From NCBI GenBank assembly GCA_937922085.1, contig CAKZVD010000001.1, forward strand, positions 1 through 64,000: a stretch of DNA of 64,000 bases, read 5' to 3'. A program made the position numbers and the translations under genes. Position 1 is the first letter of the stretch. Each line of letters starts with the position of its first letter. The notes beneath the pieces were generated by a model, which saw only the letters and a program-made list of their open reading frames with translations, was not told the DNA's origin and made no database searches. This DNA is from an uncultured Tenacibaculum sp. GTDB taxonomy: Bacteria > Bacteroidota > Bacteroidia > Flavobacteriales > Flavobacteriaceae. Below are positions 36,728-46,500 of the stretch, in pieces.

Positions 36728-37276
36728 ATGAAAAAATATGATAAGTATAACTTTTTTAAGCATACATATTGTGAATTTGAGCATAAACTTTTGGATGAAT
36801 TAGAACTAGAAATACATTTTAAAAGTAAATCTGGAAGTTCTTATTTTTATACAAATGAAGGTGTTTTTCGTTATTCTAATCATTGGGGTAGAGTAGCGAA
36901 TTGTAGATGGAAAATACGTGGAATAGAAAAATATAAACATCAAAAATATTATGTTGGTTACGCTAAATGGGAAGATTTTTTCTCATTAAATTCTGTAGAT
37001 AAAATATTTTATATTTCTATAGATTTTTTTAAAAAAGAAGTACAGGTTAATCGATTTACAGAAGATGTGAAAATCGAAAGCCCTTTAAATACAATTCATG
37101 TTGCTTTAAAAAAGAAAAAAGAAATTCAAACAGTTTTTAAAGATGTAAAATGGATGCAGTATTTTGAAGTAGAGAGTAATATTCTACAAAAACAGATTAT
37201 TGAAAGAATAATAAATACGAACAAAACACTGCAAGAAATTAAATTAGAATTACGTCAAAATAATGGTGTTTTATAA
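36728..37276 (+). CDS. hypothetical protein
   Basis: 182 residues, soluble, aromatic-rich (FRYSNHWGRVANCRWKIRGIEKYKHQKYYVGYAKWEDFF) with a helical end. No family was recognised. It lies 9 bases ahead of the YjbQ gene on the same strand, so they are probably co-transcribed. Confidence 0.65.
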   Translation: MKKYDKYNFFKHTYCEFEHKLLDELELEIHFKSKSGSSYFYTNEGVFRYSNHWGRVANCRWKIRGIEKYKHQKYYVGYAKWEDFFSLNSVDKIFYISIDFFKKEVQVNRFTEDVKIESPLNTIHVALKKKKEIQTVFKDVKWMQYFEVESNILQKQIIERIINTNKTLQEIKLELRQNNGVL

Positions 37277-37285
37277 ATTATAAGC

Positions 37286-37708
37286 ATGAAGTTTTATCAA
37301 AAAGAAATCACCTTACCTAGATTTAGTAGAGGATATCATTTAATTACGAATATTGTGATAGATGCTATACCAGAGTTAAGAGAAATAAATATCGGACAAT
37401 TACAAGTGTTTATAAAGCATACTTCTGCTAGTTTAACTATAAATGAAAATGCAGATCCTACAGTTCGAGAAGATTTTGAATCGCATATAAATAAAATGAT
37501 TCCAGAAAACATGCCGTATTATAAGCACGATTATGAGGGGTCAGATGATATGCCAGCTCATATTAAAAGTTCTATGTTAGGTTGTCAAGTTCAAATTCCG
37601 GTAACAAAAGGTGAATTAAATTTAGGCATTTGGCAAGGTATTTACTTAGGAGAACATAGAAATAATGGGGGTAATAGAAAGTTGGTGATTACTCTTTTTG
37701 GTAGATAA
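37286..37708 (+). CDS. YjbQ/UPF0047 family protein
   Basis: 140 residues, the usual length. ITLPRFSRGYHLITNIV, LQVFIKHTSASLTINENADPTVREDFE, MPAHIKSSMLG and LGIWQGIYLGEHRN are the family signatures, with conserved His/Glu/Asp residues. YjbQ proteins have weak thiamine-phosphate synthase activity; the true function is unsettled. Confidence 0.93.
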   Translation: MKFYQKEITLPRFSRGYHLITNIVIDAIPELREINIGQLQVFIKHTSASLTINENADPTVREDFESHINKMIPENMPYYKHDYEGSDDMPAHIKSSMLGCQVQIPVTKGELNLGIWQGIYLGEHRNNGGNRKLVITLFGR

Positions 37709-37837
37709 TTGAAGTTTTAGGATAATCTTCATTAAATTTAATATTTTTTTAGGGAAAAAACATTTTTGTATTAAGAATAATCGTTTTTTTTGTGTAAAAA
37801 ATATTAGGAAGATAAAAAATTATCTCCCTAGATATTT

Positions 37838-38020
37838 TTATAGCACTACGTGACGACATTTACCACCAACACATATAGCACCTGGAGGGCATTTTTTACC
37901 AGGGAATCCTATGTTAGGTCCGCTACATGAATCATGAGAAGTTAAATTAAACCCACCAGAAACATTTTTTTGTTCTGCTTTATTTAAAGCTTTTCCTAGA
38001 TTTAAAATTGATTTTTTCAT
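37838..38020 (-). CDS. double-glycine-leader cysteine peptide (bacteriocin/signal-like)
   Basis: 60 residues. The first 23 (MKKSILNLGKALNKAEQKN then VSGG) form a leader like those of Bacteroidota peptides cut after Gly-Gly by a C39-peptidase ABC exporter. The 37-residue remainder has four cysteines (positions 32, 44, 50 and 55) in a G/P/K-rich, compact sequence likely to form two disulfides. No exporter, immunity gene or modifying enzyme is adjacent. A LytTR regulator/histidine kinase pair lies 324 bases away and may control it. It could be an antimicrobial or a pheromone. Confidence 0.7.
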   Translation of the reverse strand: MKKSILNLGKALNKAEQKNVSGGFNLTSHDSCSGPNIGFPGKKCPPGAICVGGKCRHVVL

Positions 38021-38343
38021 AATAATTAAAATTTAAAATTGATTAATAAATTGAATATTTAAAGACATTCAAAATTTATGTCTTACATAAAAGTTACTTA
38101 AAATAAGTAGCTTGAAATACGAAAAGTTATCAATGAGTTAATGATAATTTATTTTAAAACAGAAATTGAATAGTATGTTTTAATATTTTCTTTAGTTTAA
38201 TAACGATTACCCCACGTTTCCAAGCTATAATATAACTTTTATTGAGGTAAACATATTAATTAAAATAATGAGTTGATTCTTAAAAATGACGAATGAAGTA
38301 AATAAAGTGATGAGTAAATAAATAAAAATGATAAATTTTATTA
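38021..38343. other. 323-base gap upstream of the peptide gene
   Basis: Very A/T-rich, no gene. It must hold the peptide promoter. AAGACAT (38062-38068) and ATGTCTT (38078-38084) form a 7-base inverted repeat about 45 bases before the peptide start and could be an operator. Confidence 0.45.
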
Positions 38344-39075
38344 TTAGGACAAACTTTTTATCATTTTGTTAAGGTTCTGACGATTTTTTGTTGAAACACT
38401 TATTATTTCACCATTTGTCATTTCTATGCTTTCTCTTTTTATAATTTTTTTAATATGTATCATGTTTGCTAAAAAAGATCTATTAGCTTTAAAAAAATTT
38501 TTCTCAGTAAGTAAATCAGAATAATATTTGAGTGAATTAGAAATTATTTTTGATTCACCTGAAGTTAATTGAAATATAGTGAAGTTTTGATTTGCTTTGC
38601 AATAAATAATTTCATCTAATAATACAAAAATATAATTACTACCAGTATTTAGTAATATTTTTGATTGATCACTTTTTATAAAGTTTTTAAATTGATCTAT
38701 TTTGTTTAGGTTATATTTTGGAGATGTGTTTTTATAATGTGATAATACTATGTTTAATTCTTTAGGGTCAATTGGTTTTAGTAAATAGTTTAAAGCAAAA
38801 TGTTGAAAAGCATTTTTGTAGTAATTATCATAAGCGGTAGTAAATATTATCTCAAATGTTTTAATTTTAATATTATTCAATAAATCAAATGCACTTCCAT
38901 CATCTAACTCAATGTCTAAAAAAATAATATTTGGGCTCGTTGTCTCAATTAATTTTTGACCATCTTTTACTGAGTTTGCTATTCCTAAGATTAAAACATC
39001 TTGATGATTGTTTAATATTTTAAGTAAATAGTTTAATGAGTTAAATTCATTTTCTATTATTATTGCATTAATCAT
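38344..39075 (-). CDS. LytTR-type response regulator
   Basis: 243 residues. A receiver domain has Asp54 (FLDIELDDG) as phosphoacceptor, Thr/Lys switch residues (FTTAYD, LLKPID), and a C-terminal LytTR DNA-binding domain (DEIIYCKANQNFTIFQL, FFKANRSFLAN). It is divergent from its kinase with 26 bases between, and its 3' end faces the double-glycine peptide. Confidence 0.92.
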   Translation of the reverse strand: MINAIIIENEFNSLNYLLKILNNHQDVLILGIANSVKDGQKLIETTSPNIIFLDIELDDGSAFDLLNNIKIKTFEIIFTTAYDNYYKNAFQHFALNYLLKPIDPKELNIVLSHYKNTSPKYNLNKIDQFKNFIKSDQSKILLNTGSNYIFVLLDEIIYCKANQNFTIFQLTSGESKIISNSLKYYSDLLTEKNFFKANRSFLANMIHIKKIIKRESIEMTNGEIISVSTKNRQNLNKMIKSLS

Positions 39076-39101
39076 ATTTCATAACTTAATTTTAAGCCAT
39101 A

Positions 39102-41033
39102 ATGATAAGAATTTTAACACTCATAATCATTGTAATTTCATTAAAAAGTTTTTCACAAAAACCTATACTATTAGAACAAGAAAGTATAGATAGTTTAAGG
39201 TTGATAAGTCAAAATTTGTCTTTTGAAAAGGATATTTTATTTACTATTAAAGAGAATAAAAAAATTAAAGCTTGGGCGAAATATTATGTTTTTAAGGCAT
39301 TTAGATGTTTAGTTGAAAGAAAGCAAGATTCATCATTGGTATATGCTAATAAAGCTATTTCTGTATTTCATGAGAGAGAATTTGATTATTTGCCTTCTGG
39401 AGGATTGGTACATAAAGCTTATTATATAAAAGGATTAAAAGAATATTTTAAGTCTGAATATATTTCAGCAATAAAAAGCTTTAATAAAGGTCTTGAATGT
39501 ATAGATAGATATCCTAAAAATTATGATAATAAAAGTTGGAAGTCATATATATATAGTTTCTTAAGTGATAGTCATTATAATGTAGGAGATATTGAATTAG
39601 CTCTTTTCTATAAAAAGAAAAAGCTTAATGATTATAGAATGGGGTTTAAATTTTTTGCGGTTACAACTTATTTAAATTTAGGGAATTTGCATTCAATAAA
39701 TGGAAATATAGATTCAGCAAAAATATATAATCATAAAGTTCTTAGAGTATTTAGAGATTCAACTATAAAACACGGAGGAGCCGAAACTTTAGAGTCTTTA
39801 AATTGGAATAAAATAGGAAGTTATAATAATTTAGGAGAATATTACTATAAAGAAAATAAGATAGATTCAGCGCTAATCTATTTTAAAAAGGCTTATAAAG
39901 AATCATTACATAAAAATTTAGATTATTCAAAGAAAAGACCATCGAATATCAAATTTTTTACTTTAGCTAATTACGCATACACATTACTAAAACAAGATAG
40001 TTTAAAGAAATCAGAAAAAATACTTTTAGATGTTCTTGATTCAATAAATGCATTTAACGAATATTCTAGAGAGAATAAGCATTTATATTTACATACACAC
40101 GACTATTTAAAACAGGTATATACACGTGTAAATAAATTTAAAGAAATAATTGATTTAGATGATGATGTAATTAAATATATTAATTCTTACAATGAAAAAA
40201 GTATATCTAAATATTTACAATTATTGTCTCTTGAGTTTGATACTAAAACAAAGCAAAATAAGATAAATTCTTTATCAAAAGTTAAAAAGAGAAATGAAAT
40301 TAAAATTAAAAATTATCAAGTAATAGCTATAGTACTAATTACTTTTACAATTTTGTTGATATTATTTTTCTTATACTATAGAAAAACTAAAAAAGCAGAA
40401 GCAGAGCATGAAAATACCAATCTGAAGCAACAACTGATGTTAATGCAGATGAATCCACATTTTATATTTAATGCATTTAGTGCTATCAATGGAAAAATAG
40501 TATCGCAATCTAAAAATACAACGGAATATGTAAGAAGATTAAGTTATTTATTTAGAAATATTTTAAGGAACTCTTCTGAGGAATATATTACTTTAAAAGA
40601 AGAGGTAGAATTGTTAAATAATTATTTAGAAGTACAATCAGATTTTTTAGAAAAGTTTAATTTTAAAATAAATATAGATAAAAACTTAGATGAAGAATCG
40701 ATGCTTATTCCTCCCATGTTATTACAGCCTTTGATAGAAAATTCAATTGTTCACGGAGTAAAAGATAATAAAGGGGTAATTGAATTGAAGGTAAAAAAAG
40801 ATGTAAAAAACAATGAATCTTTAATAGTTGAAGTATTTGATAATGGTAATGGGTTTAATGAAGAGAATGTAATCTTTTTTAAAGAAGCTAAAAAATCATT
40901 TTCAATTGTTTTAATAAAAGATAGATTGAAATTATTATCAAAAAAGTTTAAAAGTAATTTTGAGTTAAAATATATAAATACAGAGTATGGTACTTGCGCT
41001 CAATTAAATTTGCCTTTAATTTTAGATAAATAA
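39102..41033 (+). CDS. LytS-like sensor histidine kinase with TPR input
   Basis: 643 residues. A signal peptide, then TPR-like helices (about 90-340: YIKGLKEYFKSEYISAIKSFNKGL, YNNLGEYYYKENKIDSALIYFKKAY), one transmembrane helix (about 405-425), a coiled coil, then the His_kinase domain with His453 (QMNPHFIFNAFS) and ATP motif (QPLIENSIVHGV, EVFDNGNGF). The TPR part would lie in the periplasm and sense a ligand. Partner of the adjacent LytTR regulator. Confidence 0.92.
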   Translation: MIRILTLIIIVISLKSFSQKPILLEQESIDSLRLISQNLSFEKDILFTIKENKKIKAWAKYYVFKAFRCLVERKQDSSLVYANKAISVFHEREFDYLPSGGLVHKAYYIKGLKEYFKSEYISAIKSFNKGLECIDRYPKNYDNKSWKSYIYSFLSDSHYNVGDIELALFYKKKKLNDYRMGFKFFAVTTYLNLGNLHSINGNIDSAKIYNHKVLRVFRDSTIKHGGAETLESLNWNKIGSYNNLGEYYYKENKIDSALIYFKKAYKESLHKNLDYSKKRPSNIKFFTLANYAYTLLKQDSLKKSEKILLDVLDSINAFNEYSRENKHLYLHTHDYLKQVYTRVNKFKEIIDLDDDVIKYINSYNEKSISKYLQLLSLEFDTKTKQNKINSLSKVKKRNEIKIKNYQVIAIVLITFTILLILFFLYYRKTKKAEAEHENTNLKQQLMLMQMNPHFIFNAFSAINGKIVSQSKNTTEYVRRLSYLFRNILRNSSEEYITLKEEVELLNNYLEVQSDFLEKFNFKINIDKNLDEESMLIPPMLLQPLIENSIVHGVKDNKGVIELKVKKDVKNNESLIVEVFDNGNGFNEENVIFFKEAKKSFSIVLIKDRLKLLSKKFKSNFELKYINTEYGTCAQLNLPLILDK

Positions 41034-41136
41034 AACTTTTTAATAGATGAAGGTTGTCTTAAGGTAATTTCTATAGTAATTAATGGATTTAAATGATGTT
41101 TTTTACTTTTTTTAAAGAAAAACTAGTAATTAAAAA

Positions 41137-41646
41137 TTATACAATATTATCTCTACCAATAGCATCTACTCTTTTTAAAATATTAGGAAATCGATAGTCT
41201 CCGTTCATATCTTTAATTTTATCCGCTGCAAGTTCTAAATCCATCCCCATAACAGTAATGTACAATGGTTTTTTACTTTCTCCTCTTAATATTGCTTTTT
41301 TATGTCTATTGATTTGAGAAAAATTATTTTTAGCAACTCCAATAACTGGAATTTTAGAGCTTAAAGCTTCATATAAATAACCTCCAAGACCTAATTTACC
41401 TTCATCGTCTAGAATTACAAAACCGTCAATAATTATGGTTTCACAATGTGTTAAATCTATTTGTTTTAATAAGCTTAAAATACAAGGCAATTCTCGTTTA
41501 TAAAATTCACCAGAAACATATTCACTAATACCAGATAAAGTTTCATCAAAAACTCGAGATTCTTCAAGATCTTGCCAATTTTCAAATTGTAAAGCAACCG
41601 TTCTTGCTTTATCTTCATAATAATAAGTGTCAAATGCTAATATCAT
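41137..41646 (-). CDS. endonuclease V-like protein (short, altered site)
   Basis: 169 residues against about 220 in EndoV. Core acidic residues align: Asp6 (FDTYYY), Glu52 (YKRELP), Asp74 (IIDGFVIL), then VIGVAKNNF and LYITVMGMDLELAADKI...YRFPNILKRVD. The usual HGxxHPRR segment after Asp74 is replaced by LDDEGKLGLGG, and the N-terminal helix is absent. It may be a divergent nuclease or an inactive form. EndoV cuts inosine-containing nucleic acid. Confidence 0.75.
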   Translation of the reverse strand: MILAFDTYYYEDKARTVALQFENWQDLEESRVFDETLSGISEYVSGEFYKRELPCILSLLKQIDLTHCETIIIDGFVILDDEGKLGLGGYLYEALSSKIPVIGVAKNNFSQINRHKKAILRGESKKPLYITVMGMDLELAADKIKDMNGDYRFPNILKRVDAIGRDNIV

Positions 41647-41658
41647 TTACTAATTTTT

Positions 41659-42369
41659 TTATAATTCTTTTTTAAGTTCTCGATTATTACTCCAAATAAA
41701 TATGCTTATTATGAAATGAAGAAATAAAAATATGGATATATATAAAGGAAACATAATCATTTTAAGACCTGAATAAAAATAAAAAATTAGAGATACAATA
41801 AAACATACGTTAAGTACAATAGAAAATAAGCCAACATATCTTATATGATTAAGATAATCGAGATGTTTTTTTTCTAAGTTGTTTCCTTCAATAGACATAA
41901 ATAGAAAATTGCTGCCAAATGGAGGAGGAGATTCTAATATCTGTATATATTCATATTCAATATTTTTAGGGTCTCCATATTCAGGAGGAGTATACATTTT
42001 AGGTACTGGCATAACAATTTTTTTGTCGTTTACTTTAGAAACAAAATGCTGTGTTTTTGCAGAATCCCCTTGAATTTCTATTTTCCATTCTCCTTTTTCT
42101 GAATACACTAAGTGAGAGCAACTCGTTTTAGTTTCTTTTATTACATCCCATACAACTAACAGAAATAAACTAATGACTATTGCTAGTGCAAGGGTTATTA
42201 AGCCTAAAAACCAATTTTCAGTGAATGAAAGAAAAACAAGCCACCAAATAGTAATACCTAAAATTGTGAAAAAGATAAAAATTTCAGTGTAGATATAAAG
42301 TGTGTGTGTTAAACAACGTTCAATGATAGATTGTTCTATTTTAGTTGGTTTTCGGTATTTCTTAATCAA
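41659..42369 (-). CDS. four-helix membrane protein
   Basis: 236 residues. Two helix pairs (about 23-45 and 53-76, then 178-200 and 206-228) flank a soluble 100-residue domain. No ATG was found in frame near the 5' end; a TTG at 42369 is the probable start. No family was recognised. It lies 12 bases ahead of the EndoV-like gene. Confidence 0.55.
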   Translation of the reverse strand: MIKKYRKPTKIEQSIIERCLTHTLYIYTEIFIFFTILGITIWWLVFLSFTENWFLGLITLALAIVISLFLLVVWDVIKETKTSCSHLVYSEKGEWKIEIQGDSAKTQHFVSKVNDKKIVMPVPKMYTPPEYGDPKNIEYEYIQILESPPPFGSNFLFMSIEGNNLEKKHLDYLNHIRYVGLFSIVLNVCFIVSLIFYFYSGLKMIMFPLYISIFLFLHFIISIFIWSNNRELKKEL

Positions 42370-42428
42370 TTCAGTTATAGTTTTTTTAGAAGTCTTCCTT
42401 TTAATTTTTAGAACTGTTTAAAATAATA

Positions 42429-43577
42429 TTATTCAGTTCTTGTAAACTCTTGAATTCTATTTATAATATATTCATATGGCTTATTTTTTGCCCCTGTATA
42501 AAAGTTACTATTAAATAATTGTATTTTAAGTTTGTTCTTAGATAATTCAAGGATATCTGCAAATTTGATGAAAGTACCCATTTCTAATAGGTCTTTATAT
42601 TCTAAGATGAGTGTTTTTCCGTCTTTTCCAATTACCCAATCATAAGTTATTTTTAGAGAATCAATTTTACAGTAAAGTTTTTCTTTTGTGATGTTGAACT
42701 CTAATTCATCATTGTATAAAATGGTATTCCCATTTTCTATTTGTTTAGTTGAAATATATTTTCCATAAAATTTATCTTTTGAATTTTTACTTTTCCAATT
42801 ACCTAGAATTTTTTCATTAAAATTTTCATTATTCTTTTTAATAGAAGAGAAAGTGTCTCCATAAAGTTTATTTTCGGAGCAAGAAATAGAGAAAGAGTTG
42901 GAGGTAATCTCTAAAATTTGGTTTATTTGTTCCCAGTTTCCGCGTCCTAAATACATGTTTGAATAGTTATATAAAAAATAATAGTTTTTATACTCAGCTA
43001 ACCCCCAATTTTCAAGCTGTAAATGATGAAGTGAATCATTAGGGTGTCTTTTATATCTAACAATCATTGATTTATTTTTGAAAAACTCATAATTAGTTAT
43101 TGTTCCGTCACTAAAAAGATTTTTGTTTTCCCAAATATTAGATAATAAGATGTTTTTAATTTGTTTTTTATTTTGCTTAATGTTTACTTTTTTGGGCCTT
43201 TTAAAATTGTACGATAATGTATCTTCCGTATTATAAGAAATAAGACTTAACCTGTTTTTTTTAAGTTTACCTATTTTAGAATCTACACTGTCAATAGTAA
43301 GAATAGAATCTGATTTAAAAAACCATTTTGTACGTATCGTAGTGTCCTTTATTCCATATCTTTTTATTGTTAATATATTGTTTTTTTGAAAGTCAAGAAT
43401 AACTGGTTTTTCATTTTTGTGAAAATTAGAAGTATCATTAATATAACGATTGTTAATTTCGTATTCTAACATCCAAACACCAAGTAAACTATTTGTGTTT
43501 ACTTTGGTGTTGTAACTTGTTAGTGTTATAAGTAATAGAAGTATAATTAATAGTGTGGATAATGTTGTCTTTTTCAT
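42429..43577 (-). CDS. secreted protein with three lipocalin-like repeats
   Basis: 382 residues. A hydrophobic N-terminal segment (about 5-22) looks like a signal. Three repeats of about 110 residues each start with an L-x-G/N-x-W motif (LLGVWMLEY, LLSNIWENKN, ILGNWKSKN), the pattern of lipocalin-like Bacteroidota domains. The function is unknown. It is 16 bases past the stop of the giant ATPase on the same strand and may be co-transcribed. Confidence 0.6.
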   Translation of the reverse strand: MKKTTLSTLLIILLLLITLTSYNTKVNTNSLLGVWMLEYEINNRYINDTSNFHKNEKPVILDFQKNNILTIKRYGIKDTTIRTKWFFKSDSILTIDSVDSKIGKLKKNRLSLISYNTEDTLSYNFKRPKKVNIKQNKKQIKNILLSNIWENKNLFSDGTITNYEFFKNKSMIVRYKRHPNDSLHHLQLENWGLAEYKNYYFLYNYSNMYLGRGNWEQINQILEITSNSFSISCSENKLYGDTFSSIKKNNENFNEKILGNWKSKNSKDKFYGKYISTKQIENGNTILYNDELEFNITKEKLYCKIDSLKITYDWVIGKDGKTLILEYKDLLEMGTFIKFADILELSKNKLKIQLFNSNFYTGAKNKPYEYIINRIQEFTRTE

Positions 43578-43593
43578 AGCTAGGTGTTTTAAA

Positions 43594-46500
43594 TTACTTA
43601 TCCAACCCTTTCTGCAACGCTTCTTTAATCCCTTCTAAATTATCTGAAAAAGCCATCATTTGACTTAATATTTGTGCCATTTCATTCTTATCTCCAAAAC
43701 CTTTTAACTTATTGTTTTTCAAAAATGTTTCTTTAATAGTGTTCCATCTAGAAATTTCTTCTTCCGATAAGTTTTCAGTCAGTTCTTTGTATTTTAAAAG
43801 ATTGGCTTCTGCGGCAGAGGTTAGTGTTTGCGATTCACTTTCGTAATGCGATAACAACAAACGATCTAATTCTTCATTATTCATGATAGGAACAATCTTA
43901 GCAACCAATTTATTCATATCACGATACGAACCTTGTAATTTAAAAGAAGGTTCAATTCTGTAAGAATCTTCCATTGCTGCCGAATTAATATAGGCTTGAT
44001 TTACCTTCATAATAGTATCTCTAACTGTAATCACTTTTTCTAAAACAGCCGTATAGTCTTGAATTTCTTGTTTGGTATGATTTCCTTTTAAAGTAACATC
44101 TGCAGTATTATTTTCTACTTTGTCAACTAAAGCATATACATCTTCAAAATATTTACTACTTAATTGATGTAAAACCGGATTAGAAGTCAACGCATTTTCA
44201 ATTAAACTTAACTTAAATAAATGTGCAGTATCACCAATAATATCACCCAAATTATAAATGTCTGCTCGGTTAGCTAACATATCTGGAATTTGAAAACGAT
44301 CTCCACTTTCAGTATATGGATTTCCTGCCATAATTACACAGAATTTCTTTCCACGTAAATCATAAGTTTTTGATTTCCCATTATAAACTCCTTCAATTTT
44401 TCGAGTACCATCGGAAAGAGAAATGAATTTTTGTAAAAACTCTGGATTACAGTGTTGAATGTCATCTAAATATAACATGACATTGTCACCCATTTCAAAA
44501 GCTAAATTTAGCTTCTTTAACTCTTCTCTAGAGGCAGAGTTATTTGCCGCCATTGGGTCTACAGAAGTAACTTCATGACCAATTGCAGGACCGTTAATTT
44601 TCATAAATACCAAACCTAAACGGTTTGATATGTATTCCATTAAAGTTGTTTTACCATATCCTGGAGGAGAAATTAATAACAACATTCCCATTCTATCGGT
44701 ACGTTTGTTATCTCCAACAGTACCTAATTGTTTTGCTAAATTATCTCCAATTAAAGGAAAGTAAACTTGATCTATCAATTTATTTCTTACAAAAGAAGAC
44801 AATACTCTAGGTTTAAATTCTTCTAATTTTAAATCGTCTTTAAGCTCTTCTGTAACTTGCTGCTTGGTTTCTTTATAGGTAATGAAATTTGGAACTTCTA
44901 CCGTACTAAATTGTGTTAGTTTTTCTACAAACTCATGGTAATTAAATTCATACATTCCTTCAGTAATAGAAGCATGTGTTCCTTTTAAATTTTTAATAGT
45001 TTTAATAGGGTGTACCGCTTTTATTTTTGAAGTAGATTCATGTTCAAATAATAAAGTACATACAATTTCTTCTTCATAAGAAGCGTAAATACCTTCTTTG
45101 TTAGTTAAAAAAGAAGAAACCCATTGTTTTACTAAATGAATTTTATCAATATAATTTTCAACTTTTTCAATTCCTTTTCTGAATTTATGTAAAGCATCTT
45201 GTTTTTTTAATGCTTTTATAAAATCTTCTTTTAAACTAAAAGCATCAGTACTTATTTGAAACGTATTATTTTGTTGTAATTCTTTAAATAAATAATTTGC
45301 TATTGAATTCACGTTTTCTTCTGTGAATAAATAAGAATCATTTGCAAAACTTAAAACTGATTTTGTTAAAGATTCAATAATAAAAGCAAAGGTATTGCTA
45401 TCTGGAAAAACACTTAAAACTTCTCCGGAAGCTTTTATATTTGTATTTAAATTGTCTTGTTCTTCTTTGGTTAAAGAATTCCAAAAATATTGAGCGTATC
45501 CACGTGTAGTAGGAGCGTAGGTTAATATTCCTAATTCATTGTGTTTATGAACCAATGTATATAAAATAGTACTTGCATCTACATCATGAACTCCTTTAAT
45601 ATAACCTTCAGAGTATAAATTACTACTCTCTTTTTGAACTAATTGTAACAGTTCTTTTTCAGTAAGATTAATTAAGTTTTTATTAGTGTTATTTTTGAAA
45701 ATTTTATACGCTAAATAAGCGGAACGATATACGAGTTTGTTTTCTGAAACTAATTCCTGATTCCAATATTTTTTAGATTGTAAAAGCGTATCATTATCAA
45801 TAGTTTCATAAAAATCTGTACCTGTTAAATGGTAATTTAATTCTTCGTTTTTATAAACAATTGTTAAATCTAAAATTTGTTTGTTTACACCAAATTTATG
45901 TTTCCCAAATTTAATAACATTCTCACCATCTTCGTATAAATCTTGTTTGTCTTTTAACTTACGTAAGGCATCTTCTTTTGCAACTTTTAATTGTGTTTCA
46001 ATAGCTTCAGCCTTACCAGCATCATCTAATTCTTTTAACTGATTAATAATATCTCTAACTTTATTAATCATTAAATCAGCAGCAAAATAACCGTTAATGT
46101 CTTCAATGCTATCGAAAGTTTGTGCTTTTTTAGCAACTCCTTTTAAAATACGTTCAGAAGCAGTTTGTAAAGCAACTGCTTTTTTGTTTCGTTTTTCAAC
46201 TAAGTTGTTTTTACGGGTATCAAAAGCACTGTGAATTTCTTCACGTTTTTCTATAATTTGAATAATAAATTCTTCAAAATCTGCAAACTTCCCTTCCAAT
46301 TCTTCTAATTGAATAGCTGTTTTAGTAAGGAATTCATCGCATTTTTCTGGCGTAGTAGCCATGTCTATATAATTGATAATACTTTGATCTATCAACTTTA
46401 ATTGTGCAATAAAATCAGCTTTGGCTTCTGTACTTCCTAAACTTTTAATCGCGTTTTTAATTCCTGCTTTTAATTGATTTAAAGTAGCGAATATGAGCGA

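Noticed and set aside
38062..38084. LytTR binding site
   Set aside because: The inverted repeat AAGACAT/ATGTCTT does not match known LytTR direct-repeat patterns, so it is listed only as a possible operator within the gap.
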